Assembly: GCF_030551255.1 (NCBI RefSeq)
Contig: NZ_CP130630.1
Location: 8,555,001 to 8,619,000 of the forward strand
Length of the DNA: 64,000 nucleotides
Reading direction: 5' to 3'
From: Streptomyces sp. NL15-2K
GTDB lineage: Bacteria > Actinomycetota > Actinomycetes > Streptomycetales > Streptomycetaceae
Each line of letters starts with the position of its first letter. Positions within the stretch are counted from its first letter, which is position 1. This document shows positions 58,066-64,000 of the stretch, in pieces. The notes under the pieces were generated by a model that did not search any database, had not been told where the DNA came from, and saw nothing but the letters and a program-made list of their open reading frames with translations. The translations under genes were made by a program, and so were the position numbers.

Positions 58066-59595
58066 ATGACCAGCAGCAGCGACCGGAGCCCGGCAGTGGA
58101 TGTTCGATCATCTAAGACCTACGAAATCCGCACCTACGGGTGTCAGATGAACGTCCACGACTCCGAGCGATTGTCCGGGCTGCTCGAAGAGGCCGGTTAC
58201 ATCCGCGCGCCCGAGGGCTCGAACGGCGACGCGGACGTCGTCGTCTTCAACACCTGCGCGGTCCGCGAGAACGCCGACAACAAGCTGTACGGCAACCTCG
58301 GCCACCTCGCCCCGAAGAAGGCGAAGCGCCCGGGCATGCAGATCGCGGTCGGCGGCTGCCTCGCGCAGAAGGACCGCGACACCATCGTGAAGAAGGCTCC
58401 TTGGGTGGACGTCGTCTTCGGCACGCACAACATCGGCAAGCTGCCGGTCCTGCTGGAGCGCGCCCGCGTACAGGAAGAGGCGCAGGTCGAGATCGCCGAG
58501 TCACTGGAGGCGTTCCCGTCCACCCTGCCGACGCGGCGCGAGAGCGCGTACGCGGCCTGGGTGTCGATCTCCGTCGGCTGCAACAACACCTGCACCTTCT
58601 GCATCGTCCCGGCGCTGCGCGGCAAGGAGAAGGACCGCCGCCCCGGCGACATCCTCGCCGAGGTCGAGGCCCTGGTCGCCGAGGGAGTCAGTGAGATCAC
58701 GCTGCTCGGCCAGAACGTCAACGCGTACGGCAGCGACATCGGCGACCGCGAGGCCTTCAGCAAGCTGCTGCGGGCCTGCGGCACGATCGAGGGCCTGGAG
58801 CGCGTGCGCTTCACCTCCCCGCACCCGCGCGACTTCACCGACGACGTGATCGCCGCCATGGCCGAGACGCCGAACGCGATGCCGCAACTGCACATGCCCC
58901 TGCAGTCCGGCTCCGACACGGTGCTGAAGGCGATGCGCCGCTCCTACCGCCAGGAGCGCTACCTGGGGATCATCGAGAAGGTGCGCGCCGCCATCCCGCA
59001 CGCGGCGATCACCACCGACATCATCGTGGGCTTCCCCGGCGAGACCGAGGAGGACTTCGAGCAGACGCTGCACGTCGTGCGCGAGGCCCGCTTCGCGCAG
59101 GCGTACACCTTCCAGTACTCCAAGCGGCCCGGCACCCCGGCCGCGACCATGGAGAACCAGATCCCCAAGGACGTCGTCCAGGCGCGGTACGAGCGTCTCG
59201 TCGCCCTCCAGGAGGAGATCTCCTGGGAGGAGAACAAGAAGCAGGTCGGCCGCACGCTCGAACTCATGGTCGCCGAGGGCGAGGGCCGCAAGGACGGCTC
59301 CACCCACCGCCTCTCCGGCCGCGCCCCCGACAACCGCCTGGTCCACTTCACCAAGCCCGAGCAGGAGGTGCGCCCCGGCGACGTCGTGACGGTCGCGATC
59401 ACCTACGCCGCCCCGCACCACCTCCTCGCCGAGGGTCCCGTCCTCGATGTGCGCCGCACGCGCGCGGGGGACGCCTGGGAGAAGCGCAACGTCGAGAAGG
59501 CGGCCGAGCCGGCGGGTGTGATGCTGGGCCTGCCGAAGATCGGGGTGCCTCAGCCGCTGCCGGTGGTCACGGGAAGCGGCTGCGGCTGCGACTGA
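58066..59595 (+). CDS. miaB: MiaB: tRNA-2-methylthio-N6-dimethylallyladenosine synthase
   Basis: A 509-residue radical-SAM methylthiotransferase that modifies A37 of tRNAs after MiaA prenylation. Cluster cysteines appear in [20 protein letters not shown] and GGCLAQKD; the radical-SAM motif is CNNTCTFC; a TRAM domain follows. The QMNVHDSE element is MiaB-specific. TACTCT lies 6 nt before the ATG, so the mRNA is probably leaderless. miaA lies 3 kb downstream. The about 50-residue C-terminal tail ends in SGCGCD. Confidence 0.96.
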   Translation: MTSSSDRSPAVDVRSSKTYEIRTYGCQMNVHDSERLSGLLEEAGYIRAPEGSNGDADVVVFNTCAVRENADNKLYGNLGHLAPKKAKRPGMQIAVGGCLAQKDRDTIVKKAPWVDVVFGTHNIGKLPVLLERARVQEEAQVEIAESLEAFPSTLPTRRESAYAAWVSISVGCNNTCTFCIVPALRGKEKDRRPGDILAEVEALVAEGVSEITLLGQNVNAYGSDIGDREAFSKLLRACGTIEGLERVRFTSPHPRDFTDDVIAAMAETPNAMPQLHMPLQSGSDTVLKAMRRSYRQERYLGIIEKVRAAIPHAAITTDIIVGFPGETEEDFEQTLHVVREARFAQAYTFQYSKRPGTPAATMENQIPKDVVQARYERLVALQEEISWEENKKQVGRTLELMVAEGEGRKDGSTHRLSGRAPDNRLVHFTKPEQEVRPGDVVTVAITYAAPHHLLAEGPVLDVRRTRAGDAWEKRNVEKAAEPAGVMLGLPKIGVPQPLPVVTGSGCGCD

Positions 59596-59630
59596 GGGCC
59601 TGCCACAATACGGGCGGAAAGGAGCATTGC

Positions 59631-59900
59631 ATGTTGCCGTACAGGGTCACGTTCACCGAAGAAGCCGCCCAGGTGCGCGACAGCCTGCCCGCCGACCGGC
59701 GTGACGTGCTGGAGCGTGGCCTGGCCATCCTGGTGACCGACCCGCGGCACAAGCTCTCCCACCCCGTCCGCGGCGACGAGGCGACGCGGGAGATCGCCCT
59801 CTCGCGCAACCTCTTCATCGAGTACGTCATCAGCGACGGCAAGCTCGTGGTTCTCCTCCTGACAGTGATCGACCTGACCGACGTGCTGATCGAGGACTGA
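59631..59900 (+). CDS. ParE/RelE-like small protein without adjacent antitoxin
   Basis: An 89-residue protein with the layout of RelE/ParE toxins: MLPYRVTFTEEAAQVRDSLP start, helix pair, then LSHPVRGDE, TREIALSRNLFIEYVISDG and a final strand VVLLLTVIDLTDVL. AAAGGAG precedes the ATG. It starts 36 bp after miaB and no antitoxin gene precedes it, so it may be a solitary or domesticated member. Toxicity should not be assumed. Confidence 0.65.
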   Translation: MLPYRVTFTEEAAQVRDSLPADRRDVLERGLAILVTDPRHKLSHPVRGDEATREIALSRNLFIEYVISDGKLVVLLLTVIDLTDVLIED

Positions 59901-59954
59901 CGGCTCGAGGATTGACGGCCGGCCGCGGCGGCGCCCCGGGTTACCCTGCCGATC

Positions 59955-60668
59955 ATGCTTGTCGCCGCCGCAGTCTGCCCCTGCCCGCCCCTGCTCGTGC
60001 CCGAGGTCGCCGCCGGCGCCGGACCCGAGCTGGACGCCGCGCGCGCCGCCTGCGGGGACGCGCTCGCCGTCCTCGCCACGGCCCGGCCCGACCGGCTCGT
60101 GGTCGTCGGGCCGGCCGAGGAGAGCGGGCGCGGGACGCATCCGGAGGGCGCGCGGGGCTCGTTCCGGGGATTCGGCGTGGACGTCGACGTCCGCCTGGGC
60201 GCGGACCGGGGCACAGAACCCGAGCGCCCGCTTCCGCCCTCGCTGGCCGTGGCCGCGTGGCTGCTGGAGAGCACCGGATGGACCGATGCCCCGGTCGAGG
60301 GACTCGGCGTGGGGGAACCGCTCGCGGCCGAGCGGTGTATTCAAGTCGGACGGGACATCGCCGCCGGAGCCGAGCGGGTGGCGCTGCTGGTGATGGGCGA
60401 CGCCAGCGCGTGCCGCACGCTCAAGGCGCCCGGCTATCTCGACGAGCGGGCGGCGCCGTTCGACGCGGCGGTCGCGCGTGCGCTGGGCGCGGCGGACGTG
60501 GCGGCGCTCAGGACGCTGGACGCCGACGTGGCGTGCGAGCTGCAGGCGTCCGGCCGGGCTCCCTGGCAGGTCCTCGCGGGTGCGGCCGAGGGCGCGGGCC
60601 TCAGCGGCGCCCTGCTGTACGAGGCCGCGCCGTACGGCGTGGGGTACGTGGTCGCGGCCTGGTCGTGA
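59955..60668 (+). CDS. LigB-like class III extradiol dioxygenase-family protein
   Basis: A 237-residue protein of the class III extradiol ring-cleavage dioxygenase (LigB/MEMO-like) superfamily: VCPCPPLLVPEVA, LVVVGPAEESG, LLVMGDASACRTLK. The usual metal-binding His pair of LigB is not clear, so dioxygenase activity is uncertain. TACCCT lies 7 nt before the ATG, predicting a leaderless mRNA. It is conserved next to miaB/miaA in streptomycetes. Confidence 0.72.
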   Translation: MLVAAAVCPCPPLLVPEVAAGAGPELDAARAACGDALAVLATARPDRLVVVGPAEESGRGTHPEGARGSFRGFGVDVDVRLGADRGTEPERPLPPSLAVAAWLLESTGWTDAPVEGLGVGEPLAAERCIQVGRDIAAGAERVALLVMGDASACRTLKAPGYLDERAAPFDAAVARALGAADVAALRTLDADVACELQASGRAPWQVLAGAAEGAGLSGALLYEAAPYGVGYVVAAWS

Positions 60669-60693
60669 GGTCCTTGGCTCAGGGGCGCGCACA

Positions 60694-60735
60694 CGGCGGA
60701 CGGCCGCGAGCGTCGTGCTCCGCGGCCGTCCGCCG
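60694..60735. terminator. Bidirectional terminator between convergent genes
   Basis: CGGCGGACGGCCGCG (60694-60708) and CGCGGCCGTCCGCCG (60721-60735) form a perfect 15-bp stem with a 12-nt loop. It lies between the 3' ends of the LigB-like and MT0933-like genes, the expected place for a shared terminator. Confidence 0.92.
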
Positions 60736-60752
60736 ATGTGCCGTGCCGGTGT

Positions 60753-61052
60753 TCAGGAGGTCGGTGGGGGTGAAGTGGGCGGCGGCGAGGCCGGGGGCGG
60801 TGCGGTCGGTGGTGTGCCTTCAGCGCCGCCCGGGTCCGTACCGTCCTTGTGCGCGAGGCGGTCCATGGCGTTCTTGGCCTTGCCTGTGCCCGACTGGATC
60901 TTGCCGCTGTACTTGCCCTTGGTCTTCTCGTCGGCGATCTTCGCGGCTTTGTCGAGGCCGTGATCGATCTTGGCCCCGTGTTCCTTGGCGAGGTCGGAGA
61001 CCTTGTCCTTGGCCGGGGCGAGCTTGGCCTTCAAACTGTCCAGAAAACCCAT
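60753..61052 (-). CDS. MT0933-like antitoxin-family protein
   Basis: A 99-residue hydrophilic protein that matches the actinobacterial MT0933-like antitoxin family in its first about 70 residues (MGFLDSLKAKLAPAKDKVSD LAKEHGAKIDHGLDKAAK; GKYSGKIQSGTGKAKNAMDRL). A Pro/Ser/Thr-rich repeat tail (PPP-SPPPTS) follows. GGAAGGTG precedes the ATG. No cognate toxin gene is adjacent; the family name is historical and the function unclear. Confidence 0.8.
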   Translation of the reverse strand: MGFLDSLKAKLAPAKDKVSDLAKEHGAKIDHGLDKAAKIADEKTKGKYSGKIQSGTGKAKNAMDRLAHKDGTDPGGAEGTPPTAPPPASPPPTSPPPTS

Positions 61053-61078
61053 GGTTCACCTTCCCACACGGCGGTCGG

Positions 61079-61366
61079 CTACGTGCGGGCGCTCTCGCCG
61101 GCCTCCCTGTCGGTCGCCCCATCGGCGGACTGCTGCTTGGGGATCTCGACGCCCTCGTCGGCGGCGTCCGTGTCGGCCTCGGGCGCCGTGGCCTTCCCCG
61201 CGTCCTCGGTCGTGGCCTCGGTCGACCCCTTCGCCTCGGTCGACCCCTTCGCCTCTGCCGCCTCCTGAACCGCGGGCTCGGCCGTCGGCGTATCGGCCTT
61301 CGCCTCGGCGGTTGACGCCTCCTCCGTGGCCTTTGACCTCCGGAGAAGTCGTGCGAAAACGCCCAT
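61079..61366 (-). CDS. Ala/Glu/Thr-rich hydrophilic protein
   Basis: A 95-residue low-complexity protein. A short basic head (MGVFARLLRRSK) is followed by an acidic Ala/Thr/Glu/Lys tail with AEAKGSTEAKGSTEATTEDA repeats. GGAG is about 6 nt before ATG 61366; GTG 61372 is possible. Similar Streptomyces proteins are called 'gliding motility proteins' without evidence. It ends 26 bp before the MT0933-like gene start, so they may be one operon. Confidence 0.65.
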   Translation of the reverse strand: MGVFARLLRRSKATEEASTAEAKADTPTAEPAVQEAAEAKGSTEAKGSTEATTEDAGKATAPEADTDAADEGVEIPKQQSADGATDREAGESART

Positions 61367-61550
61367 ATCCACTCCATACGTTACTCGTGCGGGCGAAATC
61401 CCGCGTCGTCCGGTGCGTCCGATTGCGCCGCCCGGGCCGCCGCCTCTCGCATGCGGGCGGCGGAAAACCTCGCAACTGGCAACGACCCCGGTCCCGGACC
61501 GTCACGTAACTCGTTCGAGACCACGGACCGAGGTTTGCGAGACTGGGGCG

Positions 61551-62489
61551 GTGAGCAGCGCACCCCCCGCCCCCCGCGTCATCGCCGTCGTCGGACCGAC
61601 CGCGGCCGGAAAGTCCGATCTGGGCGTTTTCCTGGCCCAGCGGCTCGGCGGCGAGGTCGTCAACGCCGACTCCATGCAGCTCTACCGCGGGATGGACATC
61701 GGCACCGCCAAGCTGACGCCCGAGGAGCGCGCCGGCATCCCGCATCACCTGCTGGACATCTGGGACGTGACCGTCACGGCGTCCGTCGCCGAGTACCAGC
61801 GGCTCGCGCGGGAGCGGATCGACGCGCTGCTCGCCGAGGGGCGCTGGCCGATCCTGGTCGGCGGCTCCGGCCTGTACGTCCGCGGGGCCGTCGACAACCT
61901 GGAGTTCCCCGGCACCGACCCCGAGGTCAGGACCCGGCTGGAGGAGGAGCTGACCCTGCGCGGCTCCGGCGCGCTGCACGCCCGCCTGGCGGCCGCCGAC
62001 CCCGAGGCCGGGCAGGCCATCCTGCCCAGCAACGGCCGCCGTATCGTCCGGGCCCTCGAAGTGATCGAGATCACCGGCAAGCCCTTCACCGCCAACCTCC
62101 CGGGTCACGACTCCGTCTATGACACCGTCCAGATCGGTGTCGACGTGGCCCGCCCCGAGCTCGACGAGCGCATCGCACGCCGGGTGGACCGGATGTGGGA
62201 GGCGGGCCTCGTGGACGAAGTGCGCGCACTGGAGGCGCAGGGGTTGCGCCAGGGGCGTACGGCGTCGCGCGCGCTCGGCTACCAGCAGGTGCTCGCGGCG
62301 CTCACCGGGGAGTGCGGCATGGAGGAGGCGCGGGCCGAGACCGTACGTGCCACCAAGCGCTTCGCGCGCCGTCAGGATTCATGGTTCAGGCGCGATCCCC
62401 GGGTGCACTGGTTGAGTGGGGCTGCGGCGGATCTCACAGAACTTCCGCACCTCGCGCTGGCATTGCTCGAACGACCGGTCACAGCCTGA
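61551..62489 (+). CDS. miaA: MiaA: tRNA dimethylallyltransferase
   Basis: A 312-residue enzyme that transfers a dimethylallyl group to A37 of tRNAs reading UNN codons. P-loop GPTAAGKSDL (about 13-22), catalytic region NADSMQLYRGMDIGTAK, and SNGRRIVRALE plus RRQDSWFRRDP match MiaA. The GTG start at 61551 is preceded by GAGACT 6 nt upstream, a possible leaderless arrangement. MiaB, encoded upstream, adds the next modification to the same base. Confidence 0.95.
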   Translation: MSSAPPAPRVIAVVGPTAAGKSDLGVFLAQRLGGEVVNADSMQLYRGMDIGTAKLTPEERAGIPHHLLDIWDVTVTASVAEYQRLARERIDALLAEGRWPILVGGSGLYVRGAVDNLEFPGTDPEVRTRLEEELTLRGSGALHARLAAADPEAGQAILPSNGRRIVRALEVIEITGKPFTANLPGHDSVYDTVQIGVDVARPELDERIARRVDRMWEAGLVDEVRALEAQGLRQGRTASRALGYQQVLAALTGECGMEEARAETVRATKRFARRQDSWFRRDPRVHWLSGAAADLTELPHLALALLERPVTA

Positions 62490-62597
62490 TCACGTCCTGG
62501 CATCGGGACGCTCCGGCCGCCGTCCCGGCCTTCGGCGCCGTGCCATCATCGAGCTTCGATCGACCAAGTGGAATCCGAGTTGGGAGGGCGCGTGGCG

Positions 62598-63101
62598 ATG
62601 GAGGCCGGCCCTCGCGACACCGCACGAAGCACCGAGCCCCTCACCGCCGGAGGCGGTGAAACGGAGCAGGACGGAGACCGTCTGAGCCCCGACGGGCCCG
62701 ACGAGACGCAGGGCGGAGTGACCGACGACGGCCCCGAGCCCGAGGAGATGTTCCCGGGCGGGCCGGAGGTCGAGGTCGAGCTCCGTCCGCAGTGGCGGCT
62801 GCGCATCTGGCAGCTCGCGCCCATCGTGTCCCTGGCCGCGGTCGGCTCCTTGATGTTCGCGTTCCCGCTCGCCTTCGACTTCGGCGACAGCGGGGCCGTG
62901 ATCGCCATGCTCGGGCTGCTGATCTGCTCGTGTGCGGCGGGATGGGGCATGACCGCCGCCCGCCGGGTCGGTCACACGTGGCCCGGGCTGCCGCAGCGGG
63001 GCTCCGGGCGCCGGCCGGACTGGCGGGTCGTCCTCGCGTACGCGCTGGTCGTGGTCGTCGTGGTGGTGCTGGCCGTCTGGCGCGTGGCCCGGCTGCGCTG
63101 A
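62598..63101 (+). CDS. Membrane protein, function unknown
   Basis: A 167-residue protein. About 65 acidic/Gly-rich residues precede WRLRIWQLAPIVSLAAVGSL, a second helix (VIAMLGLLICSCAAGWGM) and a last one (VVLAYALVVVVVVVLAVW). GGGAGGG lies 8 nt before ATG 62598; GTG 62568 is a weaker option. It sits between miaA and dapF in Streptomyces; no family function is known. Confidence 0.75.
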   Translation: MEAGPRDTARSTEPLTAGGGETEQDGDRLSPDGPDETQGGVTDDGPEPEEMFPGGPEVEVELRPQWRLRIWQLAPIVSLAAVGSLMFAFPLAFDFGDSGAVIAMLGLLICSCAAGWGMTAARRVGHTWPGLPQRGSGRRPDWRVVLAYALVVVVVVVLAVWRVARLR

Positions 63102-63149
63102 CCCCCCGGTGGGCGCCGCGGTGTCGTAGGGGCACCGTACGATCGAGGC

Positions 63150-64000
63150 ATGAGCACGCGGATCGCCTTCCTCAAGGGTCACGGCACCGAGAACGACTTC
63201 GTGATCGTCCCGGACCCCGAGAACACCGTCGACCTGCCCCCGGCCGCCGTCGCCGCCCTGTGCGACCGCCGCGCGGGCATCGGCGGTGACGGCCTGCTGC
63301 ACGTGGTGCGGTCCGCAGCGCACCCCGAGGCCAGGGACATGGCGGCCGAGGCGGAGTGGTTCATGGACTATCGCAACGGCGACGGCTCGATCGCGGAGAT
63401 GTGCGGCAACGGCGTGCGGGTGTTCGCGCGCTACCTCCAGCGCGCCGGGCACGCCGGTGAGGGCGACCTCGCGGTCGCCACGCGCGCGGGCGTGAAGACC
63501 GTGCACATCGCCAAGGAGGGTGACATCACCGTCGGCATGGGCAGGGCGCTGCTCCCCGATGGGGACGTCACGGTGAGTGTCGGCGAGCGCAGCTGGCCCG
63601 CGCGGAACGTGAACATGGGCAACCCGCACGCGGTGGCCTTCGTGGACGATCTCGCGGACGCGGGCAACCTGTACTCCCCGCCGCCGTTCAGCCCGGCCTC
63701 CGCATACCCGGAGGGGGTCAACGTCGAGTTCGTCGTCGACCGCGGCCCCCGGCACGTCGCCCTGCGCGTGCACGAGCGCGGCGCCGGCGAGACCCGCTCG
63801 TGCGGCACGGGCGCGTGTGCCGTCGCCGTGGCCGCCGCCCGCCGGGACGGCGCCGATCCGGCCGTCACCGGTGCGCCGGCGACGTACACCGTCGACCTGC
63901 CCGGCGGCACCCTGTTGATCACCGAGCGGCCCGACGGCGAGATCGAGATGACCGGCCCCGCGGTGATCGTCGCCGAGGGCGAGATCGATACGGAGTGGCT
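63150..64000 (+). CDS. dapF: DapF: diaminopimelate epimerase (3' end outside window)
   Basis: Converts LL- to meso-diaminopimelate for lysine and peptidoglycan synthesis. 283 codons are visible of about 290, without a stop before the window ends. Both catalytic cysteines are present: C85 in EMCGNGVR and C218 in SCGTGACA, plus GHGTENDFVIV at the start. ATG 63150 lies 6 nt after TACGAT, consistent with a leaderless mRNA. Streptomyces walls use LL-DAP, so this enzyme serves mainly lysine supply. Confidence 0.96.
   Translation, partial: MSTRIAFLKGHGTENDFVIVPDPENTVDLPPAAVAALCDRRAGIGGDGLLHVVRSAAHPEARDMAAEAEWFMDYRNGDGSIAEMCGNGVRVFARYLQRAGHAGEGDLAVATRAGVKTVHIAKEGDITVGMGRALLPDGDVTVSVGERSWPARNVNMGNPHAVAFVDDLADAGNLYSPPPFSPASAYPEGVNVEFVVDRGPRHVALRVHERGAGETRSCGTGACAVAVAAARRDGADPAVTGAPATYTVDLPGGTLLITERPDGEIEMTGPAVIVAEGEIDTEW

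Noticed and set aside
59631..61052. A toxin-antitoxin pair formed by the ParE/RelE-like and MT0933-like genes
   Set aside because: They are 0.85 kb apart on opposite strands with another gene and a strong terminator between them.

Overview
The window is about 72% G+C chromosomal DNA from a Streptomyces. Gene content and order (osaC-osaA-osaB-ftsK-rimO-pgsA-cinA-clgR ... lhr/nei2 ... recA-recX ... gluABCD ... miaB ... miaA ... dapF) match the conserved core region of streptomycetes. Typical local traits are G/C-rich third codon positions, GTG/TTG starts, ATGA/GTGA stop-start overlaps, GC-rich hairpins without U-runs, and many TANNNT boxes 6-7 nt before a start codon, which predicts leaderless mRNAs. 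No insertion sequence, prophage, CRISPR array or biosynthetic cluster was seen.

Layout. 1-4.4 kb: tail of an rRNA operon (ITS, 23S, 5S, terminator), a degenerate DegT-type aminotransferase gene, and tRNA-Thr(GGT). 4.4-14.0 kb: the osmoadaptation locus osaC (multidomain RsbU/RsbW-like regulator), osaA (giant hybrid histidine kinase with a poly-HAMP array) and osaB (response regulator). 14.2-21.3 kb: ftsK, a RodZ-like HTH membrane protein, rimO-pgsA-cinA (start/stop overlaps) and the protease regulator clgR. 21.7-30.3 kb: small membrane protein, SDR, DNA glycosylase nei2 next to helicase lhr, and a squalene-cyclase-like protein. 30.4-35.0 kb: DUF3046, AI-2E-type membrane protein, GNAT, and recA-recX with an SOS-like box inside the recA promoter. 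35.5-38.4 kb: cysteine dioxygenase and rhodanese behind a cysteine-rich leader peptide with its own promoter and palindromic operator, plus a flavin monooxygenase. 38.9-44.8 kb: glutamate-type ABC importer gluA-B-C-D and a divergent two-component system. 44.9-50.0 kb: TAXI binding protein, MazG-like pyrophosphohydrolase, CPA2 antiporter with its TrkA-C subunit, and a NarL-type two-component system. 50-57.8 kb: a looser accessory-like stretch of small hypothetical proteins, a flavin monooxygenase, a hemerythrin/AlaLys-repeat protein, membrane proteins, an SDR, and an operon of lipoprotein, 27-residue membrane peptide and DUF6766 protein. 58-64 kb: miaB, a ParE/RelE-like protein, a LigB-like protein, two small hydrophilic proteins, miaA, a membrane protein and dapF (cut by the window end).

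The most notable finds are: the cysteine leader peptide with an 11-bp operator and a predicted leaderless start ahead of cysteine dioxygenase; the unannotated 27-residue membrane peptide translationally fused by a GTGA overlap to an internally duplicated DUF6766 protein; paired hairpins between gluB and gluC; the poly-HAMP array of OsaA; and several unexplained long palindromes and tandem repeats in intergenic DNA.
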